A stretch of DNA of 64,000 nucleotides from positions 124,001 through 188,000 of the forward strand of contig JALMLS010000453.1 in the NCBI GenBank assembly GCA_038496445.1, in the 5' to 3' direction. The notes under the pieces are model-generated. The model saw only the letters and a program-made list of their open reading frames with translations. It had not been told where the DNA came from and ran no database searches. Position numbers and translations under genes: made by a program. This document shows positions 33,935 to 43,367 of this stretch, in pieces (position 1 is the stretch's first letter; each line of letters opens with the position of its first letter). Source of the stretch: Trichosphaerium sp. ATCC 40318 (taxonomy: Eukaryota > Discosea > Flabellinia > Trichosidae).

Positions 33935-34642
33935 TTAAATTTTATGCTTGATAGGTTTGTAGTGATAGTAGTCGTCGTCATAGGTGTAATATGCCTCCTT
34001 GCATCCATTCTCCTCGAACTCAAATCCCTCACCCCAGAATCCATTTCCGTCTCCATTACCCTTTAATGTTTCAAAAAAAGTCCACTGATCAATCAAATAA
34101 TAAAACCGAACTGGGGTGATACAATGCCATCTAAATGGGCATCTGCAGCAACTTTTTGTTACTTTACCTTTGACATAACTATCCAAGCATCCACGTGGCT
34201 CTTTTTCAAACATACCATCCTTTTTGTAACTCTCCTCATTGCCGATGTAATAAAATCTTGAGACCTTTCCCCCTCCTTCTTTGTGACTCAATTCACAAGC
34301 TGTCCAATAGTCCAAGTGTTTGTCGTCATCTTCTTCCTCATCTTCCTCATTGTCATCTAGCATTACAGACGTGAGTTGGTAGGCAACGTCCATTGTAGGT
34401 ATTGGTTTGTCTTTAACAACAACAGGGGGAAGATTATCAAGGAAATATTGCTGTTCCGTAACACGGAAAGGTTGGCAATGCGTATCCCATACTTTTTTCC
34501 ATTTCTTAGATACTAGTTGCTTGTAAACATCAGCAGGCCATGTTTCGTTGATTATTAGCCCAAGCATTTCATTCGGAAGTTGTTTTATACCGATCTCTTG
34601 TACAGAATGCGTTAGCATGGTTTTTTTAGTAGTTGCGGCCAT
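33935..34642 (-). CDS. F-box-like protein with acidic linker
   Basis: Intronless; the ATG at 34642 gives 235 residues (in-frame ATGs also lie upstream, to 34690). Residues about 18-55 resemble an F-box (IKQLPNEMLGLIINETW ... LVSKKWKKVWDTH). A run of Asp/Glu (DDNEEDEEEDDD) follows, then a compact Cys/Trp/Tyr-rich C-terminal domain (DYWTACELSHKEGG, CCRCPFRWHC, FEFEENGCKEAYY) that I do not recognise. Probably another SCF receptor with an unusual substrate-binding domain. Confidence 0.6.
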   Translation of the reverse strand: MAATTKKTMLTHSVQEIGIKQLPNEMLGLIINETWPADVYKQLVSKKWKKVWDTHCQPFRVTEQQYFLDNLPPVVVKDKPIPTMDVAYQLTSVMLDDNEEDEEEDDDKHLDYWTACELSHKEGGGKVSRFYYIGNEESYKKDGMFEKEPRGCLDSYVKGKVTKSCCRCPFRWHCITPVRFYYLIDQWTFFETLKGNGDGNGFWGEGFEFEENGCKEAYYTYDDDYYHYKPIKHKI

Positions 34643-34916
34643 TTTGGAATGTGAGGTGTTAATTAAGACCATTATTAAGCCAACAGTCATAAGTACTTAC
34701 TTATGGAAAAGTTGACAACTTTTCGAGGAGGTTTTAACGTTTTAACACCGCCTTGGTGTTTGGAGGCAGCAAGAGCTCTTTTATTAGCGGGTAGCGTGGC
34801 GCTACGTTATACACGTTGATTTTTTGAGACTCTCATTGTAAAAACACGTGATAAAATTAGAAAAGAAACTTGTTCAATGATTTACTGATACAGTCTTTAC
34901 AGTATAGCAGTTATCT

Positions 34917-35174
34917 CTATGGTGTCGGCGCAAGAAAAGCTGCTGCGCAAGCTGACATACAAACAGATTGGCCTGCTGTACAGGTTGCTGGTCCACTCGT
35001 AAGATAAGCATACCAACCAACTGGTCCGGATGCTCCTGCTGTTATACCATATCCCGCCAAACAAGCAACCCAAGCTGAATTGCATGCTGTGTAACATAGT
35101 CCGCAAGCTGCTGGGCCAGCAGAAGTAGTTGATAGTAAGAGAAGTACCATGAAGAGAGTGAGTAGTAGTTTCAT
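34917..35174 (-). CDS. Small secreted cysteine-rich protein
   Basis: 85 residues from the ATG at 35174. A signal peptide (LLLTLFMVLLLLSTTSAG) is followed by AACGLCYTACNSAWVACLA and, near the end, CTAGQSVCMSACAAAFLAP, an even-spaced Cys pattern with Ala/Gly-rich filler. It resembles the short 'zygote-specific' Cys-rich secreted proteins I recall from algae, fungi and protists; that assignment is tentative. Confidence 0.65.
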   Translation of the reverse strand: MKLLLTLFMVLLLLSTTSAGPAACGLCYTACNSAWVACLAGYGITAGASGPVGWYAYLTSGPATCTAGQSVCMSACAAAFLAPTP

Positions 35175-35542
35175 TTTCCTGCGTAGAATTAGGTAAAAAA
35201 TGTTGTATTCCTCGTACGCGTTGCTTTGATCTTTGTAGTGTTGTAAAGGTTATGCGTGTTTAAGAAAAGTCAACGGCATTCAATAGTATTGATCTCTCAG
35301 AGACATTCAAATATTCAGTTTTCAAATAAAATATGTACTTATGTTGATGGCTGTACCACACTTAATCGCGTATAGGTTGATGGGTATTGCCGCATAAGAA
35401 CGGCAAATAGGAAATAAGTAGAGAAACGAACGTGTTTTTTCATTGACAGTTTTACAAAATTATTTTTTTATTTGAATGCTATTCCAATCAACTTCAATAG
35501 CAACCAGTAAAATCACCAATGTTTTCTAGTGCTTATTTTTAC
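35175..35542. other. Intergenic region, no gene seen
   Basis: 368 bp of AT-rich flank between the small secreted protein gene and the cupin-like gene. Confidence 0.4.
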
Positions 35543-36348
35543 TTAAACCAACACGGTTCATCTACTCTTGGCTCATATTGAGGAAACTGAATAAAGACCT
35601 ACGTGATTTTTTATGAGATCTCTGAGAGAAAAAACTGAACCAAACAAGTTTATTTTTGGTTGATTACTTACTTGAACCATAGGTTGGTCTCCAAGAACTT
35701 CAGATTTGTGGCCTAGAGTAGATCTTTGGTCGTTACCAAAGTATAAATCACCTGGGTTAAACGTATGTTCTGTGCCGTCCATCGTTGTCCATTTGCCACC
35801 TAGTACTCCGTTATACACAAAAGAGTTACCACAATACTGATTATTTTGTTGTACATACTTCCAGATAGAATTACAACCATTTGTGGTACAGGATCTATCA
35901 GAAGAGTTTAGTCAAGTTCAACGCGAAGCTCAGTTAAACAAAAAAAGAAGGAAACATAAGATACCTTTATGATAACCTCCTGCCCAACCAACAGGTGTGT
36001 TTACAAAGTTTATGTTTGCTCCAAGTTTCCTGTCAATCCATAAAGGAGGTGTGCCTTTCAAGTAATCAACGTAAGTCCACTAAAAAAAGAGTCAGAAAAC
36101 TTTGATAAAATCAAAGAGAGAGCGCTGTTGTAGTTAATATGTACATTAGTAAGAGAGCATTCCGTAAAATGGCTGGTACCATTAGAATCTGCCCAATTAT
36201 GCCAATACGTGTACTTTGGTGTTGGTGGGATGCTGCCATCGCTTGCAGCAGAGGAAAAGGTGACACAGGCCACAATTAAGACTAAGCTACTGATTACTTT
36301 GTTCTGCAGTATTTGTAAGCTGAAAGGGTCATCACGTGCACGCACCAT
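35543..36348 (-). CDS. Secreted cupin-like protein
   Basis: Four or five exons, ATG at 36348, TAA at 35543-35545, about 200 residues. Signal peptide (VISSLVLIVACVTFSSAA). The mature part has YTYWHNWADSNGTSH, then LWIDRKL, VNTPVGWAGGYHKG, a Cys-bearing insert, KWTTMDGTEHTFNPGDLYF and GHKSEVLGDQPMVQV. The last part is the W-x-x-x-M-D-G-T ... P-G-D ... G-H-x-S pattern of a small cupin-barrel family. Enzymatic activity cannot be inferred. Confidence 0.55.
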
Positions 36349-36627
36349 TGTGAGAAAACTAAAGATGACTTTTTTAAAACCACATCAACGAATTCGTTGG
36401 AACGTATTCATACCCAACTTAGCTAGTCTAAAAATCTACAGAATGGTACATGTAGATACTAAGTTCATTCTATGCGTTCAATATCACGTGATACGAGTCA
36501 AATCGAAATGAACTGACGCACACAAGAAATGCTTACATTCAGCTGATAAAAGCACTTTGTCATTTATTATTTTGAACGGGACGGCGTAGAAACTCACTAA
36601 GTAATGATTTCTGTAAGTATCCTATTG

Positions 36628-39600
36628 TCAAGGAGAATCCTTTAAAATAGTCTTCAAGTATGACTGGTAAAACTTTGCCACTTGTTTGATTCCTAGATCC
36701 GATGGATGTGTGCCTTATACACAATTAATATTAAAATATAACGCATTTATTGCAATGATGTGAAAAGATATGCTTATTCAGTTGAAAAAAAAAAAGCAGG
36801 TTAAAAAAAGGTTGACTTTAAGTTTTTCGTGGGTCAAATACTGTACCTCCTACTGTTGGATTGTACGGTTCTTGATCTCCAAACAATAAATCTCCTTTTA
36901 CATATGATAGTCCTTCAACACCTGAAGATTAAAATTAATAAACTAACAAATCCTTTTCTATCCGTTTTTTTTCTTTTACCTTCACTTTGAAGAGTCTTAT
37001 ACGCTTCTGAGAGTGCATTCCTCTTTTCTTGCTGTCCATCGCGTGTACTATTGAACAACCAAGAGGCGCCATACGTAGTACCTTGCACCTTAGTCAAAAC
37101 AACTCTTTACCTTCTCACGTACCTTCAGCCAGAACAATTGGCGTTGTTGGGTGTGCAGCTCGTATGTACTTTACTAATGGAATGGTACGTTGTGTTACTA
37201 GAGTTGCGTGCATATTAGGGAGACAATCTATAAGGAACAAGGCAGCATCTACACGATTGAGAGACTTCTGAACTGAAATCTCCATTTCACCTTTTTTTTC
37301 AAATTATTAGCTAACAAGCTACCAAAGTTCTTTAATGTACCGTTTCCAGCGAATCCAAAATTATACACTGTCCTGTTTAAGGCCATTGCGACTTCATTAG
37401 TAAACATCCTTGATGGTCGAGAAGCAACACCGCCTTGCACAATTGATGTACCATACCTACGTTTAGAAAAGTCAATTCGCCTTGCTTCGTTGTCACTGTT
37501 CGTACCAAACAATCGGTTTCTTGTTTGGAAATGCGACTTCTATACAATACAATATTAGTTACATACAAAGTGCAAACGTTTGATCTGAGAAAAGAGGGTG
37601 ATAGGCTCCTAAAAAGCAACAAGAAAACGCTTATACTCGCTTGTACTTGTGAAACACTCGTATGTCGTACCTGGTGTTAATGTAGCTCCCTTCGTAATGC
37701 CAATTTGAAGAGATGACAAATAGTTACGAATAGGTAAGAAGAGTAGGTAAGTATGTTTCTGTCTATCAGTCGAATCAAACAGAGTTTGCGTTGTAACTGG
37801 AAACTTGATATCACTCACAGTAGCAACCCAACTCCAATTTCCTTTACATCACAAGTCAGTTAAATATCACGTGATTCGAAAATACGCGCATACCAGCTGA
37901 AGGGTTCCAAGCTTGAAGATCCATCCCAGAACAACCTGAACGAGGCATGTGCCAAAGTTCCAAGTCTTCGTTTACAAGACTAGTAATACTTAATGAACCC
38001 TAAAAGTGCGAAAAACAGCACTCTGCACTTGCTGAGATTTACGTACGTATAATTGACAGCTAATACCTCAGAATCTGTTGAAAAAGATACAAAGAGGCCA
38101 GTGGAGTCAAGGCCAAGACCTAAAAAAAAGGTTTGGTCAGAATAAAAGTGTCAGTTTTATTTGGTACGAACCCCAAACCTTATCCCTGACAACGCCTTTT
38201 GCGTCAGAAGGTAGCCTTATAGAATTTAACAAACTCCTTTTGTAAATAAAGACGTACCTATTAAATATAGTTGGTGTATCATTGAAGGCTCTTCCTAAAG
38301 ATGAAGACAATTAGTGTTTCTCTTCAAGATGCATTACGAAAGTCGTTTTTGAACCTGAAATGCCAATCTCTTTTACGTCAATCCATTGAATTTCATCAGC
38401 TAATTCCGAAACTGTTCTTGTTCTTTTTAAAGAAATTCCTCTTTCTACATTCGCATATGGTTCTGGGAATGGTATCATTGGCGCAGTACCATCTAGAACA
38501 GTAGGAATATACTTCTTATAGTACTCAGTAGCATAGAACATGCCAAGGTCTGTAGGGTGCGTCCCTTAAACACAAGATATTAGAACCATTTATAACAAGG
38601 CTATAGATTATAGTGATCGTAGTGCTTGTACATCAACTGTGAGCGCTTCACTTGATTGCTTTTTTGAAGAAAAAAAACGGAGACTTTTCTGTTGTTTGTA
38701 CCTCCAACTGTTGGGTTGTCTCCAAACTCAGGACCCCATAATTGATCTCCAGTGACATAGTATATTTTCTTGTTACCATCTGCAAGTAATTTGTTGTACT
38801 CCTAAATCACGTGTTATTTTTTTTCTTCAAATTCACAAAAATTTTCTTACTGTTCTCAATGCAGCTCGTTTTTCGTCTTGGTACTTTTTTTTAAAAGAGA
38901 AGAACCACTCACCACCGTAAGTTGTTCCTAGTTATATATTAGAACGAGTATCGCACTGTTTTCTAGTTGCCTTCAGCAAGAACAATTGGTACATCTGGTT
39001 TTTTAGAACGGATGTAGTTGACAAGTGGAATTGTGTTCGAAGTCACCATTGAAGCATTCATATTCGGTAAACAGTCGATAATATATAAAGCCGCATCTAC
39101 TTGTACCAGGTACTCTGCAACTGATAATTCCATGATCCCTAGAATACAATCTGTAAGATACGGGGGAAAAAAATCAAACTTCTGTCTGTTTGGTTTTTTT
39201 TTTTGCTTAACAGTCTTACCATTGCCGGAGAAACCAAAGTTGTAAACATCGCGACCTATTTGGCGAGTGATCATATTCGTAACAATACGACCTGGTCTAC
39301 TGGCAACAGCACCTACACACCAGAATATTAGAAAACGTGACATGACGACAAAAAATTTTCTTGAACTCTTACCTTGAAGTATCGAAGTACCATACCACAC
39401 TATAGGTTTCTTACCAACATTAAAAGGAAGGTGATCAATGTATCCACCAGAAGAAATACCAATACTCAAAGACTAGGGCACATGTCACTTGAAACACGTG
39501 GTTTTTCAAAAAACCAAAAAAAGAGCGTACTATTGGTGCATTGTATGTAGGTAAGAATAGAAGATATTTACGTTTAGTATTAAGAACTGGATTAGTGGCT

Positions 39601-40309
39601 ACAACACCCATTGATCTAGGATACGCAATTGTATTATGCAGGGTTCCTATCCAGCGCCAACTACAAAAAAACTGTCAGAAAGGAGTCTTAAAAAAAATTG
39701 TTTTGAAGTACCGTTCAGTGCCATTATCAAATGTCCACAAGTCAACACCTGATTTCCCAGTGCTAGGGAAATGCCATTCAGAAATAGAAGAACTCTTCAT
39801 TGTGTAGTTTACCTACCATTAAATCATGTTTGGCTAAGAAAGATACAAAGAACATTCGAACTTTTCTGATGACTTTTCGAAAGAAAAAAAAATACACCCA
39901 AGAAAAGGGAACAAAAACTTGCTGCTTACCCAAATCTCACTCGTTTGAGCGACGAAAGGTACATACATTCCAGCAGAGTACTGAGATAAAGTCCAAACAG
40001 GGCCACGAACAACACTTTTAGCAGATGAAGGAAGTCTAAACGCTTATTTAACAAAACACCACGTGGGTAAACACTAGACCTGTCGTAGAAGTTCTCTGTG
40101 TCCTCGAAAGCGCGACCTATCCAAAAAAGATTTGTAACGTTTAAACAAGGCCACGTGACGTGATCCGTTACAAGATCGCGTAGAAACGGTTAAAAACAAA
40201 GCTTACCATGTACACCAATATGTTCTGCGTCGTACCAGTCTAAACTAGCACAATTACAGCAGATTGCTGTCATAACAATAATGCAGGTAACAGTGATACT
40301 AACGCGCAT
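36628..40309 (-). CDS. Two-module secreted SGNH/GDSL hydrolase
   Basis: ATG at 40309 with a signal peptide; about 20 exons. Module 1 (40309 to about 38400): GRAFEDT, KPIVWYGTSILQG with the nucleophile Ser, VASRPGRIVTN, VYNFGFSGNG, DAALYIIDCLPNM, and GGTHPTDLG with His/Asp. Its C-terminus reads WIDVKEIGISG, equivalent to the WYDAEHIGVHG that begins module 1. A 60-nt intron (38354-38295, phase 1) then joins in frame to GRAFNDT of module 2, which repeats the layout (IVWYGTSIVQG, NFGFAGNG, LIDCLPNM, GGTHPSDLG) and ends at 36628. Resembles bacterial-type SGNH acylhydrolases with an N-terminal beta domain. A GC-AG intron occurs at 38970-38928. Confidence 0.75.
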
Positions 40310-40428
40310 TGTTACTGATAAACACTGATGTTGTAATTGTCTTACTTATCCTTGCTTAAGTTAGCTGCTTTTCACACCGGTTTACTACCAAAACAAAGCT
40401 CAGGAGCAAGCCTCACGAACAGCAAGCA

Positions 40429-41125
40429 ATGGCTGCAAAACGAAAAGACACTGGGATAATACAATCAGTAACGCTTCAATACATGCCACCCGAGACATTG
40501 ACGCATATTCTTTCTTACTTAGACAAACTGCAACGTATAAAAGCTTCTGCCGTGTCTCACTTATTCTTTTATGAATGCGACTTTTCTTGTCTTTTTGGTG
40601 CTCACTATTTTGATCTCTCATTTACTAGAATTAGAGATAGTGATATACTGTCTCTAGTACAAGGAGAAAGCATATCGTTCGCTTAATTAGCTTGAAATAT
40701 ACAGGTATAACAGACATTTCATTAAAAGCACTGGAAGGTGTCCTTAGTATACAGCTTATTGGGTGAACATCTGATGGAATAAAGGCACTCAAACATGTAC
40801 TCGAAATTGGTCTAAACCACGTGATTCGTGGCTCAAACACCTCACCAAAGCGCACACGGTTGTTATTTATAATGGACAGCATGTTACGGACTCGGGAATC
40901 AAATCATTGGCCAATGTTAAACACTTATTCTTGCAAGGTTCGAATATAACTGACGAAGGTTTGAAACAGTTGAATACTGTTGAACTCCTTTACTTGCTGT
41001 CCTGCCCGAAGGTTACAAATGATTGTTTGAAATACCTGACTTCTCTGAAAGCAGTGACTTGTTCTTGTAATAGTACAAAAGATGCAGTTGAGTCATTGGG
41101 CATAACTTGGTTAGAGCTTTTGTAG
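40429..41125 (+). pseudogene. F-box/LRR pseudogene
   Basis: An intact start (MAAKRKDTG), an F-box (LQYMPPETLTHILSYLDK ... SAVSHLFF) and the first LRR read to a TAA at 40684. LRR sequence then continues in other frames with further stops (TGITDISLKALEGVLSIQL, then TGA; SDGIKALKHV; WLKHLTKAHTVVIYNGQ; ANVKHLFLQGSNITDEGLKQ) to 41125. At least two frame changes show decay. Closest in layout to the gene at 15853. Head-to-head with the SGNH hydrolase gene, 120 bp apart. Confidence 0.75.
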
Positions 41126-41306
41126 AAATCAATAAATATGAAAACTAAACTTGTGTCTTATTATCTTACACAACAGACTTCTCTGCTACGCTGTTATTTA
41201 TGATTAATCTACACTATGTTCTACGAAATTTTTTACCGAGTACACCTGTAAACAAAGAAAAGCAAAAAAAAAAAACAACACTCCAATTGGATGCAAACAT
41301 ATTTAG

Positions 41307-41717
41307 TCAGTACAGGTTTCTCATATTCTTTGCATGCCTACGACCTGCTTGGTGCTGACGCAATTGTCCGATGTCGCTGCATTTCACGCCACATTCGCAC
41401 ATGCCATCTTTTTCTACTATTGTCAAAAGTGCCAATACCCTGTTCTTGGTAACTCCATGGGCTTTTTTCTCTTTCTCCAAAGCATCGGCAAGTCTACAAG
41501 TTATGCTTTCGTATGCTTTGCTATCATCTTCTATTCTTTTTCTATATCTCAGCAACAATGATACAGCACGTGCAGCTACCTTTTCCGTGTAACTAATGTG
41601 ATGTAGAATACTGTTCCATACACCACATACAACGCGTAACCTCGATATTGAAAGACCATCACAATAATCAAATACTGAGCGCATTACTTCTACCGGCACA
41701 GAGAGAACATTTGTCAT
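41307..41717 (-). CDS. F-box / coiled-coil / C2H2-like zinc-finger protein
   Basis: Intronless, 136 residues, ATG at 41717. F-box at residues about 5-45 (LSVPVEVMRSVFDYCDGLSI ... VCGVWNSILHH), a helical coiled-coil linker of about 50 residues, and a C-terminal finger CECGVKCSDIGQLRQHQAG-RRH with spacing Cx(1)CxxxC...Hx(5)H. Could target nucleic-acid-bound or zinc-dependent substrates to an SCF complex; that role is inferred. Confidence 0.65.
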   Translation of the reverse strand: MTNVLSVPVEVMRSVFDYCDGLSISRLRVVCGVWNSILHHISYTEKVAARAVSLLLRYRKRIEDDSKAYESITCRLADALEKEKKAHGVTKNRVLALLTIVEKDGMCECGVKCSDIGQLRQHQAGRRHAKNMRNLY

Positions 41718-41960
41718 TGCTGCTTCAAACGTATGTTAGACTAAAATGGGTAGAGAGCAGGCTTAATTTATAGTCTCTCAGAGATAGGTTTAGCTACAAC
41801 TGCTTAAAAAATCTTTGCCTATACTCGCGCTACTCTCTGATAGGTTTGACAACGGGTACAAGCATGTAAGCTTGAGGAGTTGAGATTGCTAAGTCTGAAG
41901 TTAAACATTGCCTTAAGCTACAAAAAGTAAAAACAATTTGATAAACCGTTAAAAACGCAA

Positions 41961-42924
41961 GAGGTAATCCCATCTAATGAGCTGTTCGATCTTTGTAACG
42001 CAACTGTAACGCCCTTCCTTGTTGAATCATGGGCAAAAATAGCATCTTACTTACCTGATTATGACGTACTGCACTCTTTCGGCGGTGTATGTAATACACT
42101 AGCGTCGACAGGGCTCCATAATATAGATATATAAAATGCTTTGTAGACGTTAACAGCAAAATAGACAGCACTGTACTACAACAATATATTGCTCTTAAAT
42201 TGACATGGTGGGATCCTACAAAAACAGGGAGGTACGCATGCTGAAACGAAATATTTGAGTTGTGACCGAAAACTGGAAAATTACAAGAACGTTTTCAAGC
42301 TAATTCCCGAGAATTGCTGACGCTGTATTTAAAAGGAAAGTGGACTTTTCGCCTTGGTCTAGCAGATGAAAGTTGTTTAAACCCTTGACAGTGATCTATG
42401 GTATTTAAAAGAAAACAATATAAAATGACTTTTGTTACAGGCAAAAAGGATGGAGTGTTGGAGCGTTTGGTGCTTTCTTCTGTAAATCACAAAAAGTAGG
42501 TAAGCCGTATGTATGAGTATTGGTACTTTCATGCCACTGAGCCACCAACATCGGAATGTACTAATCAAAGAACCCTAAGGAGTCACATACGAATACTGTC
42601 ATGTAGAAGAACCAATTGGATTTCTACTAAATATGAAAGAACGCACAATGAGATACTTTATTGCTGGCAAGAATCAAGGCATTGTGTTCAAGAATTTACC
42701 AGGTATTTTATACAGCCAATCTTAAATAACTTATTCTCTTATCCTTTCTTTAAGATGAAGTATACTTAGCTGCTAGCAATGGCATTGGCAGTGGTGAAAT
42801 AAGTACAATTTTTGGACTCCCATTGCCACCTATAGTGCCTAGTGATGAAGAGCTAGACGAAATATCATTAAACAAATACAAGCGGTGCTTAGGCTTGTTT
42901 GTACCGGCTGACGAAAACAATTGA
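41961..42924 (+). CDS. F-box / SPRY (B30.2) domain protein, 5' end uncertain
   Basis: The exons need splicing at GTAATA, GTACGC, GTAAGC and GTATTT donors. The N-terminal part reads ELFDLCNATVTPFLVESWAK then SYLPDYDVLHSFGGV (F-box-like), followed by LKLTWWDPTKTG. A SPRY domain follows: RLGLADES, KGWSVGAFGAFFCKSQK, EEPIGFLLNMKERTMRYFIA and GIVFKNLPG. Acidic C-terminus, TGA at 42924. The combination matches the FBXO45/Fsn-1 class. No in-frame ATG is seen at the head of the first recognised exon; a two-codon exon near 41750 (ATG|G) would work but is unproven. Divergent from the F-box/zinc-finger gene. Confidence 0.55.
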
Positions 42925-43367
42925 TATCACTATGACAGGAAACTATTAAACTTGCTTTTGATCTTAACGGTCAACCCAAATGAAAGCGAACTTAATGTAG
43001 CAAAAAAACATACAATAAAAGGACTCACAAACTGTGCTATAACCCTACGTCTCCAATGAACACTTACATACATAATTTTGGAACGCGCTCAAAACATTGA
43101 TCATTAACTAATTGAGCTACATTCAAAACAGTTGGCTTGTTGCACTGAGATAGTAGCCAAGTATGTATAATTGTGTACAATTAAAATAGTACTGTAATGC
43201 TCTATTTTCTGTTTCTTTAAGCCCTATATCCGCTTATCCCATACTTGACACGTGGCACCTTGTCAGGTTATGTGAAAATAAGAAAAAACTGAAATCGCCA
43301 TGAAATTTAATAATATTTCATATTTTTGAAACTATACGTGTTCTACAGCTTCAGCATTTGCACCACA
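42925..43367. other. Intergenic region, no gene seen
   Basis: 443 bp of AT-rich DNA between the F-box/SPRY gene and the ankyrin gene, with one CACGTG at 43249. Confidence 0.4.

Noticed and set aside
38311-38541. Stop at 38311 as the true end of a single-module SGNH gene followed by a second gene
   Set aside because: The second module would lack a start and signal peptide, and an in-phase intron spans the stop; intron retention is kept as an option in the findings.
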